From positions 1,612,001 to 1,676,000 of the forward strand of contig NZ_AHCB03000005.1 of the NCBI RefSeq assembly GCF_000238335.3: a stretch of 64,000 nucleotides of DNA, written 5' to 3'. The notes under the pieces are model-generated. The model worked only from the letters and a program-made list of their open reading frames with translations, was not told the DNA's origin and made no database searches. The DNA is from Pseudoalteromonas marina. GTDB taxonomy: Bacteria; Pseudomonadota; Gammaproteobacteria; Enterobacterales; Alteromonadaceae. Position numbers and translations under genes: made by a program. Of this stretch, positions 39,905 through 48,637 are shown in pieces; position 1 is the first letter of the stretch; each line of letters starts with the position of its first letter.

Positions 39905-40555
39905 ATGCCTAGCACGGTTTCTCAAGAAAAGACTGTAACTCGCAACAAAATTTTAAAGCACAAAATAGTGGCTATTATTCGATTAAAAAAGCAATCAGAT
40001 GTTGCACCACTTGTCGATTGCTTAGTTGAGGCTGGTATAAAAGTGCTTGAAATCACCTCTAATACACCAGGGTTTGAGCAAGAAATTAAAAATGCACGTA
40101 TTCGTCATCAACATATTTTGGTGGGTGCAGGCACCATCACAAATACTAAACTAGCTCAACGAGCCATTAATGCAGGTGCACAGTTTATAGTAACCCCTAA
40201 TACTGATAAGCGTATTGTGTCAGTTGCCCATCAGTATAATTTACCTGTTTTAATGGGGGCTTTAACGCCAACAGATATCTCTAACGCGATTGAGTATAAT
40301 GCGGATATTATTAAGGTATTTCCAGCAGGTAGCATGGGAATTGACTATTTTAAGGCATTAAAAGGCCCATTTGATAGCGCCAATTTAATGCCCGTTGGCG
40401 GGATAAATTTAAATAACATTACTCAGTGGTTTGACGCAGGAGCTTGCGGCGTAGCCATTAGTAGTGATTTTTCAAAAGTGATTACTAGCCACGCTGACAA
40501 GCAAGCTCTTACCCAGTTAGTTCATGACTATTTAACTGACATACCCACTGATTAA
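39905..40555 (+). CDS. eda: KDPG/KHG aldolase
   Basis: A 216-aa class I aldolase (2-dehydro-3-deoxyphosphogluconate / 4-hydroxy-2-oxoglutarate). The Schiff-base Lys is in ADIIKVFPAG, the catalytic Glu in KVLEITSNT, and the glycine phosphate loop in LMPVGGIN. It stands alone here; the usual partners edd, zwf or pgl are not in the window. The N-terminus is about ten residues longer than in E. coli Eda. Confidence 0.95.
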   Translation: MPSTVSQEKTVTRNKILKHKIVAIIRLKKQSDVAPLVDCLVEAGIKVLEITSNTPGFEQEIKNARIRHQHILVGAGTITNTKLAQRAINAGAQFIVTPNTDKRIVSVAHQYNLPVLMGALTPTDISNAIEYNADIIKVFPAGSMGIDYFKALKGPFDSANLMPVGGINLNNITQWFDAGACGVAISSDFSKVITSHADKQALTQLVHDYLTDIPTD

Positions 40556-40646
40556 AGGTCTTTAATTTGCTGTAATCACTAGGTATTGTTCAATACTTAA
40601 ATTACATCAAATACTTAATACTCTGTTCAAACAAATCAAAATGCAC

Positions 40647-41297
40647 TTAGTTTAAAGAGAGCAGTACACGCTCTTTCCTTGGTATGTAGTAATTATCGTA
40701 ATCAAGCGAAACAATGACCTTATTTGCTTTTCCGAGTAGTTCACCACGAGGGATTAAACCAATTACGCGAGAGTCTGCGCTATTGTCACGGTTATCCCCC
40801 ATTGCTAAATAGTAATCATCTGGAATGGTGATCGTTTCAAAGCCAGCTAATTGGGATGGTACATTTGCTACCCTAACGGTGTGCTTCTTACCTTTTAATA
40901 TCTCTACTTTATCAACCGAGTCGATATTATTTTGCACATGTTCGTAGTTAAGCTTTTTGCCATTAATAATTAATTCGTTATTTACTAAAGAAACGGTATC
41001 ACCAGGCACACCAATAACACGTTTAATTAACCGGTTATCTGCCGCTTGTGAGTCGAATACAATAATGTCCCCTGTCTGTGGCTCGTTAATTTTAAGCAAA
41101 GAAATATGCGTAAAAGGCACTCGTAAGTCGTACGCCATTTTGTCTGTTAAAATTCTATCTCCTTGCTCAATTGTAGGTTTCATTGAGCTCGTAGGCACTT
41201 CATACCAGTCGGCTACTGCACTTCTAAACACACTCATTAAGGCAATAAATACAATGAGTGAACGATTATTTTTCCAAAATTTATAAAGCACTTTCAT
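40647..41297 (-). CDS. lepB: Signal peptidase I, short form
   Basis: A 216-aa S26 peptidase. One N-terminal transmembrane segment (about residues 12-28) is followed by the catalytic Ser38 in PTSSMKPT and the general-base Lys92 in RLIKRVIG; the MGDNRDNSADSR box is intact. It is shorter than E. coli LepB (324 aa), which has two TM segments and an extra periplasmic domain. It is not next to lepA, rnc or era, so it could be a second, specialised signal peptidase alongside a main LepB elsewhere; that part is inference. Confidence 0.9.
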   Translation of the reverse strand: MKVLYKFWKNNRSLIVFIALMSVFRSAVADWYEVPTSSMKPTIEQGDRILTDKMAYDLRVPFTHISLLKINEPQTGDIIVFDSQAADNRLIKRVIGVPGDTVSLVNNELIINGKKLNYEHVQNNIDSVDKVEILKGKKHTVRVANVPSQLAGFETITIPDDYYLAMGDNRDNSADSRVIGLIPRGELLGKANKVIVSLDYDNYYIPRKERVLLSLN

Positions 41298-41465
41298 AAC
41301 TGCTCCCTTTAATTGATCAAGTAATGGTATGACCTAACAGCGCTTTAGCAGTTCAAAAAAGGATGTAACAAAAGATGTTTGACCAAAAAACGTTTTTGAT
41401 CGATTAAATTTTCAGCAGCGTAGCATCTTAGGAATTTAGCAAATATTAACTTAAAGGAAACTAAC

Positions 41466-41963
41466 ATGTTTAAGAAGATAACCACCGCAATTTTAATTAC
41501 CGCCGCAAGCATAGGGTTTTCATTTTCTGCACAAGCCAACCATCATGGCATGAAGAAAGATGTGGTTGATGTTGCGGTTGAAAATGGCTCGTTCACAACA
41601 CTTGTTGCAGCCGTAAAAGCAGCCGGTTTAGTTGATACTCTAAAAGGCAAAGGGCCATTCACTATTTTTGCACCAACTGATGCCGCTTTCTCAAAGTTAC
41701 CTGACGGTACCGTTGAGATGCTGTTAAAGCCAGAAAACAAAGAGAAGTTAACGGCAGTGCTAACCTACCATGTTGTCGCTGGAAAAATAATGGCAAAAGA
41801 GGTGGCTAAGTTAGATAGTGCCAAAACACTCCAGGGGCAGTCGGTAATGATTAAAACAAACATGGGTGTGATGGTAAACGACGCTAACGTGATGATGCCA
41901 GATGTTAAAGCAAGTAATGGCGTAATCCATGTAATTGACACTGTTCTTCTTCCAAAAGAATAA
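41466..41963 (+). CDS. Secreted fasciclin-domain protein
   Basis: A 165-aa exported protein with a signal peptide cleaved after SAQA (residue 27). The body is one fasciclin (FAS1) domain, shown by [43 protein letters not shown] and [13 protein letters not shown]. Bacterial FAS1 proteins are cell-surface or periplasmic and often linked to adhesion or stress. AAAGGAA lies upstream of the ATG. Single gene with a bidirectional terminator. Confidence 0.92.
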   Translation: MFKKITTAILITAASIGFSFSAQANHHGMKKDVVDVAVENGSFTTLVAAVKAAGLVDTLKGKGPFTIFAPTDAAFSKLPDGTVEMLLKPENKEKLTAVLTYHVVAGKIMAKEVAKLDSAKTLQGQSVMIKTNMGVMVNDANVMMPDVKASNGVIHVIDTVLLPKE

Positions 41964-41984
41964 GCAGCAAAATTTATGTACAAA

Positions 41985-42018
41985 AAAAGAAGCATAAACG
42001 TAAGCTTATGCTTCTTTT
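41985..42018. terminator. Bidirectional terminator
   Basis: AAAAGAAGCATAA / TTATGCTTCTTTT with an 8-nt loop between the fasciclin gene and the DUF2999 gene. Confidence 0.82.
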
Positions 42019-42037
42019 AACGAATACTTAGACCTTA

Positions 42038-42289
42038 TTACTGATTAAGCTTTTCTTTCGCTTCTTTTACTTTTTCAAAGTCTAAACCTAACTCATCGGT
42101 AGCCTCTTTGATTAAGTGAGGTTGTGTCATAACAACAGCCATTAATTGCTGAAGCTTTTCAGGCGGTATGCCAAGCTCCTGTACAAGCGCCATAGCCATC
42201 ATTGGGTTTTGTGTAAACGCCTCGAATAACGCTTTTACTTTGTCATCACTTACATTATGTTCTTTTAAAATTGCAATTATTGGATTCAT
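42038..42289 (-). CDS. DUF2999 small helical protein
   Basis: An 83-aa, probably all-helical cytoplasmic protein. MNPIIAILKEHNVSDDKVKALFEAFTQNPMMAM and GIPPEKLQQLM match the DUF2999 family of Vibrio and Shewanella, which has no known function. No operon partner. Confidence 0.75.
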   Translation of the reverse strand: MNPIIAILKEHNVSDDKVKALFEAFTQNPMMAMALVQELGIPPEKLQQLMAVVMTQPHLIKEATDELGLDFEKVKEAKEKLNQ

Positions 42290-42358
42290 TTTTAACCTTG
42301 GTTTTATAATAACGTGTGTATGACTGAATTATATGGGCATAACGTGTAAAATAAAGCG

Positions 42359-43321
42359 TTATTCTACAAGCAATACGACTTTACCCGCGTTTTCGTTGCG
42401 CTCTAATATTGCATGTGCCTCTTGAGCCTGTGTCCATGGCAACGTTTTGTACACATTAAAGTCAAAGTTTTTAGATGCTATGTCGTTGTAAAAGCGTTCT
42501 ACTAAGTCATCTCTTAGTTGGCGTTTAAAATCAATACTGCGGTTACGAAGGGTTGACGCATGAAACGAAATCCTTTTACGTAAAAGGGCTGCAAAATCAA
42601 CCTCAGCAAAACGCCCATCTAAAAAGGCAAGCATAATTATTTGGCAATCCATGGCAGCAACTCGGGCATTTTTGTTTAAATAACTGCCTGCAACGGGGTC
42701 AACAATTACATTAGCGGTTAAATTATGGCTTTGCATGTAATCTACAAAGTCTGTGTTTTTGTAGTTAATTGTATGATCTGCTCCCAGCGACTTAGCGTGT
42801 TGGCATTTTTCATCAGAACCTGCGGTTATAACAACAGTTGCTCCTGCACTTTTTGCCATTTGAATAGCGGCACCACCTACGCCACTGGCCCCTGCATGTA
42901 TCAATGCCGTTTGCCCATGTTGTAGCTTGCCAAGCTCAAATAATGCACCAAAAGCAGTTAAATACACCTCGCTGATGGCAGCACCTTCAACCATAGTTAC
43001 ATCATCAGGTAGTTCCATTAATTGTTTAGCATCTACCGCAACATATTCGCTATAAGCGCCACCTGCACACAGTGTAAAAATACGTTTATCGAGCCAGCTT
43101 TTATCAACTTCGTTACCCAGCTCTACCACAGTGCCTGCACACTCTAAACCTAAAATTGGGCTGTCACCTTTTGGGGCTGGGTACTTACCTTGGCGTTGCA
43201 TGCAATCAGCACGATTCACGCCAATTGCAGCCACTTTAACAAGCACTTCATTATTTTTTAGCTGCGGTTTACGGGTATCACTAAAGGCAAGGTTTCCGCT
43301 TTCATGGGAAATATATTTCAT
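42359..43321 (-). CDS. PIG3-type NAD(P)H:quinone oxidoreductase (zinc-free MDR)
   Basis: A 320-aa medium-chain dehydrogenase/reductase without the zinc-ligand pattern of alcohol dehydrogenases. The N-terminal phrase VNRADCMQRQGKYPAP is typical of the human PIG3-like quinone reductases, and the Rossmann motif is ASGVGGAAIQMAKSAGA. Likely NADPH-dependent. The ATG at 43321 is chosen: AAAGGAG lies 5 nt before it, and the GTG at 43327 overlaps that site. Same strand as aceK but 55 nt separate them. Confidence 0.88.
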   Translation of the reverse strand: MKYISHESGNLAFSDTRKPQLKNNEVLVKVAAIGVNRADCMQRQGKYPAPKGDSPILGLECAGTVVELGNEVDKSWLDKRIFTLCAGGAYSEYVAVDAKQLMELPDDVTMVEGAAISEVYLTAFGALFELGKLQHGQTALIHAGASGVGGAAIQMAKSAGATVVITAGSDEKCQHAKSLGADHTINYKNTDFVDYMQSHNLTANVIVDPVAGSYLNKNARVAAMDCQIIMLAFLDGRFAEVDFAALLRKRISFHASTLRNRSIDFKRQLRDDLVERFYNDIASKNFDFNVYKTLPWTQAQEAHAILERNENAGKVVLLVE

Positions 43322-43375
43322 TACCACTCCTTTGCTTTAACTAAAGTTGTACTTTAGACATGGGGGTAATTATTT

Positions 43376-45151
43376 CTATTTAAACCGCCAGCTTTGCTTG
43401 TACGGGTAAACATCAGGTAAAAAACCATTTTGTATTTGCTGCTGGCACTGTTGCCAATAGGTTGTTGTAAATAAGTCACTGTGGTGGTTGTTAAAACACT
43501 CAAATGCATGAGCATTTGCGCTAAAAAAAACCTTAAATTGACTGGGAAATATATCGTTTTCATCAATATCAAAATAAGAATGACTACTTAACTCCTCTAA
43601 TGTATTTTGTGTTTGAGGTACATCTCTAAAATTACACTGAGTTAGTGGGCAAATCTCATCAAAGTCGTAAAACACAACACGCCCCCAGCGAGTAACGCCA
43701 AAGTTTTTCATCAGCATGTCACCTGGAAATATATTCGCCCCAGCTAAATCTTTAATTGCTTTTCCATAATCAAGCATTACATGGTCCAATGCGTGTTTAT
43801 CGCAGTGGTTAATATATAAATTAAGAGGTGTCATTTTTCGTTCAACATACACATGTTTTAAAATAAGTGCCTTGCCCGATATAACTAAACTGCTATCAAT
43901 GTGTGTTTTCATCTGCGTTAATAGTTCTTCACTAAAGCGGCTTAAATCAAACGCTAAATACCTAAACTCGTGTGTATCTACCAATCGCCCTACTCGGTCG
44001 GCTTGCTTAACAAAGTTATATTTTTCTTTTACTTGTGCTTTAGTTGCGGTTTTTGGTGCACTAAATTTATCTTTTATTACTTTATATACGTAATCTGAGC
44101 CTTCAATAGTAAATACCAGCATTACCATGCCAGGTGTACCAGGTGCGTTTATATATTTAAAACTTGCGGGGCTATTTTTAGTGGTGTCGACCTTGTAGCG
44201 GTAAAACTCGGTTTTAGCGTGTTTAATAAAGCCAATAGCGTTAAATAATTCAAAACGCTTTTTATGCGGCATAAGTACACTGAGGTAATCAACATAACGC
44301 GCGGGTTGGTCTGTATCTACCATAAAATAAGTACGAGCAAAGCCAAATAATAAGCTTAATTGATCGGCGCCCATCATAACCGCATCTATTTTTAAGCCTT
44401 TTTCGGTGTTTAAAATGGCAATAGCAAACGGCATATTATCGCCATTTTTAGCGATACAACGGCCAATCAAATAACAGGCTTTATTTCTAAAAAATAACGA
44501 GTTTGCGTATTCAATAAACCCGTCGTTTAAATTTATCAGTTCATAGACCTGCTTACATTGATGCTTAGCACCTTGCATTAGGGTTTGCTTTAAGCGCTTT
44601 AAATCGGCATTTAATTGGCAAAATGGAACTCTAAACATTTGCGTAGTAATAAGCTGTGAAATTGCGGTTTCAAACCCATTTTGAAGCGATATTCTACTTA
44701 CTAAACTTTCAAATGAGCGTGGTTCACTTCGGTATTTGGCTTTTAATACAAATAAATGCACTGTACGAATTTTTTTATCGTCCCAAATAGCACCAAATGT
44801 TGAATTAAAGAAAGTATGCGCAATGGGTTTATTCTCATGGTGCTCAACCATATCCCCATAAATATTTTTAGCTAGTTGCCATGTGTGTGGGCAGTCTAGT
44901 TCTTGATAAGCAATTATTTTAACCGCTTCACTCACATTTTTTACTTGGCGCTCATAAACTTGTAACCGATCGCGCATTGCACGTTGTACATCATGATATT
45001 GGCGCTGCTCAAACCGGCTTTGTGCACCAAGTGTTATATTTAAAAACTCAGCAAACATCGCATCAAACCCTGCAAATACAGCACGTGCAAGCTTAGTCGC
45101 AATCACCTTTTGAAGAGCATTATTTGAATCATCGATTAACGTATTTGGCAT
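43376..45151 (-). CDS. aceK: Isocitrate dehydrogenase kinase/phosphatase
   Basis: A 591-aa bifunctional enzyme that phosphorylates and dephosphorylates isocitrate dehydrogenase to steer isocitrate into the glyoxylate shunt. GTPGMVMLVFTI and YVYKVIKDKF (ATP-binding Lys) start the kinase domain; the catalytic FPGDMLMKNFG and YDFDEICPL motifs close it. Length is as in E. coli (578). It is separate from aceB and aceA, which are not in the window. Its likely target, an icd with the conserved phospho-Ser, is only 2 kb away on the same strand. Confidence 0.95.
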   Translation of the reverse strand: MPNTLIDDSNNALQKVIATKLARAVFAGFDAMFAEFLNITLGAQSRFEQRQYHDVQRAMRDRLQVYERQVKNVSEAVKIIAYQELDCPHTWQLAKNIYGDMVEHHENKPIAHTFFNSTFGAIWDDKKIRTVHLFVLKAKYRSEPRSFESLVSRISLQNGFETAISQLITTQMFRVPFCQLNADLKRLKQTLMQGAKHQCKQVYELINLNDGFIEYANSLFFRNKACYLIGRCIAKNGDNMPFAIAILNTEKGLKIDAVMMGADQLSLLFGFARTYFMVDTDQPARYVDYLSVLMPHKKRFELFNAIGFIKHAKTEFYRYKVDTTKNSPASFKYINAPGTPGMVMLVFTIEGSDYVYKVIKDKFSAPKTATKAQVKEKYNFVKQADRVGRLVDTHEFRYLAFDLSRFSEELLTQMKTHIDSSLVISGKALILKHVYVERKMTPLNLYINHCDKHALDHVMLDYGKAIKDLAGANIFPGDMLMKNFGVTRWGRVVFYDFDEICPLTQCNFRDVPQTQNTLEELSSHSYFDIDENDIFPSQFKVFFSANAHAFECFNNHHSDLFTTTYWQQCQQQIQNGFLPDVYPYKQSWRFK

Positions 45152-45259
45152 GTTAACAACACTTATATTTTTACCCGTTATGGCGGTTATTTTTTATTAA
45201 TTGTTTACACCTTAGCAAGCAGGCTTTAATTTAGATAATTAATACAGCAAATAAATAAG

Positions 45260-45276
45260 ATTGATCTAATGAATAT
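45260..45276. promoter_or_regulatory. Candidate LysR operator copy 1, over the regulator start
   Basis: ATTGATCTAATGAATAT, matching the copy at 46637-46653 at 16 of 17 positions. It covers the ATG of the LysR gene (45269), suggesting autoregulation. Confidence 0.5.
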
Positions 45277-46216
45277 ACGTAACGTCGATCTCAACCTTCT
45301 CGTCTATTTAAACGTGCTTATAGACGAAAAAAGTGTGTCTAAAGCCGCCAATAAATTAGCGTTAACACAACCGGCAATGAGTAATGCATTAAAGCGATTA
45401 CGCGATTTATTTGAAGATCCGCTTCTTGTTCGCGCCGCAGGGTCAATGACCCCAACAGCCAAAGCACTCCTGCTTAAACCTGAAATAGAATCATTATTAA
45501 AAATGGCTGAAGCAATTACTCAGCCCAGTGAGCAATTCAACCCCGCTACGGCTGAAATAACCTTTAGAATAATGGCAAACGACTATTTAGAGTCAACGTT
45601 AATTGCGCCATTTATAACAGCGCAATTAAATAAAAATCCGGGTATTAATTTTGACGTTTTAAGCCCAAGCGATGTTAACTTACAAGACATGGAAAAAGGC
45701 ACCATAGACCTTGCTATTAATCGCTTTAACGGATTACCGCGATCGTTTCACCAAGCCACTGTATGGCGCGATAACTACTGCTGTTTAACACACCCCAAGA
45801 ATACTTTTTTACAAAATGCCACGCTCGATGATTACCTCAAAAAAGAACATATTTGGGTAAACCGGGCTGGTTGGGGCCCTGAAGCTGCAGTAACTAATAA
45901 GTCAGGTAAACAAAAATTAGGCTGGGTAGATGAAGCACTCTGGCAGTTAGAGCAAGCACGTAAAATTAGGGTATTTACCCGCCACTACATGATTGCCAGT
46001 TTACTTTGTCAATCAGAGCAACTGGTGGCGACATTACCACGCAGGCAAGCTAAGCTATTAACAACACATACTAACTTAGTAATAAGTCCACCCCCGTTTC
46101 AAATAGTGCCTATTGAGGTAAAAATGATATGGAGCCCACTGCTTCACCATGCGCCAGCGCATCAATGGTTACGCCGCGAAATGCTTGAGTTCGCTAAAAC
46201 AGTAGCAGATAGGTAA
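45269..46216 (+). CDS. LysR-type transcriptional regulator
   Basis: A 315-aa LTTR. The winged helix-turn-helix spans about residues 6-65 (SVSKAANKLALTQPAMSNALKRLRDLF). The C-terminal co-inducer domain starts near residue 95. Subgroup cannot be fixed; it resembles the NahR/LinR-like group in the opening DLNLLVYLNVLIDEKSVSKAA. Divergent from aceK and just upstream of an unknown gene that carries the same 17-bp motif before it, so that gene is a plausible target. The Shine-Dalgarno is poor. Confidence 0.88.
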   Translation: MNIRNVDLNLLVYLNVLIDEKSVSKAANKLALTQPAMSNALKRLRDLFEDPLLVRAAGSMTPTAKALLLKPEIESLLKMAEAITQPSEQFNPATAEITFRIMANDYLESTLIAPFITAQLNKNPGINFDVLSPSDVNLQDMEKGTIDLAINRFNGLPRSFHQATVWRDNYCCLTHPKNTFLQNATLDDYLKKEHIWVNRAGWGPEAAVTNKSGKQKLGWVDEALWQLEQARKIRVFTRHYMIASLLCQSEQLVATLPRRQAKLLTTHTNLVISPPPFQIVPIEVKMIWSPLLHHAPAHQWLRREMLEFAKTVADR

Positions 46217-46361
46217 ATTTTAATATATCCATTACGTTTTTCAAAAAATACTGAAAAAATCTAAAAGCACATTCAATTTACTAGTAAATACATACTAAAA
46301 ACGACGGGCTCGGTGAGAGGTAAGAAAAACACAACGTTTAAAAACTAGTTTTTCAATAAAT

Positions 46362-46408
46362 AAAACATTGAGACACTCACTTTAATAAAGTGAGTGTCTC
46401 GATGTTTT
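46362..46408. repeat. Long 22-bp stem hairpin with a 3-nt loop
   Basis: AAAACATTGAGACACTCACTTT pairs with AAAGTGAGTGTCTCGATGTTTT with one G-U pair. A strong hairpin 146 nt after the LysR stop. T-runs on both sides are short, so it is a candidate terminator, a structured small RNA or remnant of a repeat. Confidence 0.7.
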
Positions 46409-46634
46409 GCTTTGGAGTCGTATAAGTCTTAGCAAGGGGAGTAACCTTACTCATTAGTAATTTGCAAAGCCGATACCATGTTTTTTATTTTAAATTAATT
46501 CAACACCTTAACCAATAACCCCATATCCCCTCTGCTGAAACTTGTACCACTTTTGTGCATTTATTTATTTTTTGCACCAAATTAAATAAAAAAGAAGCCA
46601 ATAAATTTAGCGTAAATTAAATGAATAAAACTTA

Positions 46635-46653
46635 ATATTGATCTAATCAATAT
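46635..46653. promoter_or_regulatory. Candidate LysR operator copy 2
   Basis: ATATTGAT-CTA-ATCAATAT is a perfect dyad of 8-bp arms with a 3-nt spacer; it satisfies the LysR T-N11-A rule (T at 46638, A at 46650). It lies about 82 nt before the start of the 145-aa gene. Confidence 0.55.
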
Positions 46654-46734
46654 CAGTTATTGAAAACAACAATTTCATTAATAATACAGTTAGCGCTAGA
46701 GTGAAGTTAAGCCAACAAACTAAGAGTATTTATT

Positions 46735-47172
46735 ATGACAACAGCTTCTTTCACACGCCAAGACGGGTTATTCATCGACGCTAACTTACATCAGTTCATT
46801 GAAGAGCAGTTATGTTCTAAAGCAACATTACAAACAACAGATGTTTACCAAACACTGGCGACATTAGTTGATGAGTTTGGGTGTACTTGTCGTAAAACTA
46901 AACACCAACCAAACGATGTACTTGAAGTACAAACACTATTGAACGCTTACCAACTGCAAAACCATCCGCACTGTCATGTGGATGCGCAAACAACTGAAGC
47001 GGTACTTGATGAATATTGCTGCCAGGTTCCTGCAATCATTGTTGTTGCTTTAATGGATACGCTTAGTGGTACACAATGCGATGAACCAAATGCACACGAC
47101 ATCTACCATCGTGCCGCACAGTTAACTAATCGCCCATGCGTACATACAGTTAAAACTGCCTCAGCAGCTTAA
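46735..47172 (+). CDS. Hypothetical protein, Cys/His-rich, possible LysR target
   Basis: A 145-aa soluble protein that I do not recognise. It has no signal peptide or membrane segment. Seven Cys and nine His are unusual for its size (CTCRKTKHQ, HPHCHVD, YCCQV), which might fit metal binding. The centre DYC-like part and the end IYHRAAQLTNRPC suggest a mostly helical fold. The operator-like dyad lies upstream and the LysR gene precedes it on the same strand. No Shine-Dalgarno of note. It converges on icd, 12 nt away, with no terminator between. Confidence 0.6.
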   Translation: MTTASFTRQDGLFIDANLHQFIEEQLCSKATLQTTDVYQTLATLVDEFGCTCRKTKHQPNDVLEVQTLLNAYQLQNHPHCHVDAQTTEAVLDEYCCQVPAIIVVALMDTLSGTQCDEPNAHDIYHRAAQLTNRPCVHTVKTASAA

Positions 47173-47184
47173 TAATGAATGTGT

Positions 47185-48456
47185 TTAAAAGTGCTCGATA
47201 ACTTTATCTGCAAAGTCTGTGCAGCTTAAGGTTGTCGAGTTATGAGTTTTTGAAGTATCAATGCCTTGCTGGGTTAAATCAAAAGTAACATACCCACTTG
47301 CTAATGTATTTTCTAGAGCATTTTCAATAGTTAATGCCGCCTCATCCCATTTCATAAATTTAAGCATAAGTACTGCGCTCAAAATACTACTACTTGGATT
47401 CGCTTTGTTTTGCCCTGCAATTCGCTCAAATGTACCATGAGTAGGTTCAAAAAAAGCCACATCATTATTCAAGTTTGCAGCAGGCATAATGCCCACACCA
47501 CCCACTTGAGCGCTGAGCATATCGGCTAAAAAGTCCCCATTTTGATTCGTAGTTGCCACTACATCAAACTGCTCAGGGTTCATTAAACATTGTTGTAGCA
47601 TGTTATCGGCAATGACTTCTTTAATTATTAGAGGCGCATGCCCAACGCGCTCGATTTTCAGCCAACGACCATTTTCGTGCTCAATAGCATTAAATTCCTT
47701 TTTGGCGAGTGCAAAGCCCCAACGTTTAAATGCACCATCAGTAAACTTAAGCACATTGCCTTTATGAACAAAAGTGACAGAATCTCGATTGTTATTAAGG
47801 GCAAAATTAAGAGCGAAACGTGTTAATCGCTCAGAGCCTTCTTTGGATATATTTTTTATACCTATGCCGCAATCTTGTGAAAACCTAAGGCGTGTTACCC
47901 CCATTTCTTCACATAAAAAGTCGAGCATTTTTTCACTTTCAATGCTCCCTGCTTGCCACTCAATACCCGAATATACATCTTCGCTGCTATCACGAAGAAC
48001 CGTAATGTTGGTTAAAAAAGGGTTTTTTAAAGGAGAAGGCAAAGCACTAAACCCTTTGATAGTGCGCATATTTACAAATAAATCCATTTCTTGGCGTAAA
48101 GCTACATTTAAAGAGCGGAACCCTCCACCCAAAGGCGTAGTTAATGGCCCTTTTATTGCTATTTTACAGGCTCTTACTGCTTGTATTGTTTCTTGTGGAA
48201 ACCAATCACCATCGTAAAGCTTAGCTGCTTGCTCACCATTAAACACTTGCATCCAATGTATTTTTCGCTTGTTTTTGTAACAGTGTTTAATAGCGCAATC
48301 TACAATATTTCTCATAACGGGCATAACATCTTGCCCAACTCCATCTCCATTAATATAGGCAATAACAGGCTCTGAAGGAATAACCCACTGCCCTTGCTCA
48401 TCTACCGTTATATGTTGCCCTTGCTCTGGCATTTTTATATGTTGGTATTGCATCAT
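47185..48456 (-). CDS. icd: Isocitrate dehydrogenase (E. coli Icd type), altered cofactor pocket
   Basis: A 423-aa homodimeric-type Icd. Substrate residues are conserved: S115 (in GGFRSLNVALRQ, the AceK phosphorylation site), N117, R121, R131, R155, Y162, K232, D284, D308 and D312. The cofactor loop is different from E. coli: GTFERIAGQNKA gives R345, I346 and A352 where E. coli has K344, Y345 and V351; and VTFDLTQQ gives F392 and Q396 where E. coli has Y391 and R395. Ile and Ala at two of these are the residues of NAD-dependent homologues. Cofactor preference is therefore uncertain, possibly NAD+. Two adjacent ATG codons open the gene. Confidence 0.93.
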   Translation of the reverse strand: MMQYQHIKMPEQGQHITVDEQGQWVIPSEPVIAYINGDGVGQDVMPVMRNIVDCAIKHCYKNKRKIHWMQVFNGEQAAKLYDGDWFPQETIQAVRACKIAIKGPLTTPLGGGFRSLNVALRQEMDLFVNMRTIKGFSALPSPLKNPFLTNITVLRDSSEDVYSGIEWQAGSIESEKMLDFLCEEMGVTRLRFSQDCGIGIKNISKEGSERLTRFALNFALNNNRDSVTFVHKGNVLKFTDGAFKRWGFALAKKEFNAIEHENGRWLKIERVGHAPLIIKEVIADNMLQQCLMNPEQFDVVATTNQNGDFLADMLSAQVGGVGIMPAANLNNDVAFFEPTHGTFERIAGQNKANPSSSILSAVLMLKFMKWDEAALTIENALENTLASGYVTFDLTQQGIDTSKTHNSTTLSCTDFADKVIEHF

Positions 48457-48637
48457 TAAAGCCTATAAATCAATGTATATGGTCGATTAAACCATGTTAA
48501 TTAAGGCGTGTCTTTAATTGCCTTTTTATAGTTGGTATCAGTTTAAAAAATAACAAATAAGATGTGCTTATGTAGTTAAAAGGATGGTCTTATAGCGTGT
48601 ACGGTTCGTATTAGTTTTTAAATATAGAGGGGTTTTA

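Larger units (their letters stand above)
46217..46734. other. 518-nt intergenic region with a long hairpin and an operator motif
   Basis: No gene is seen. The region holds a near-perfect long hairpin (46362-46408) and a dyad (46635-46653), both listed separately. The rest is AT-rich and featureless to me. Confidence 0.5.

Noticed and set aside
43313..43375. A small gene between the quinone reductase and aceK
   Set aside because: The 50-nt gap has no start or ribosome site of its own.
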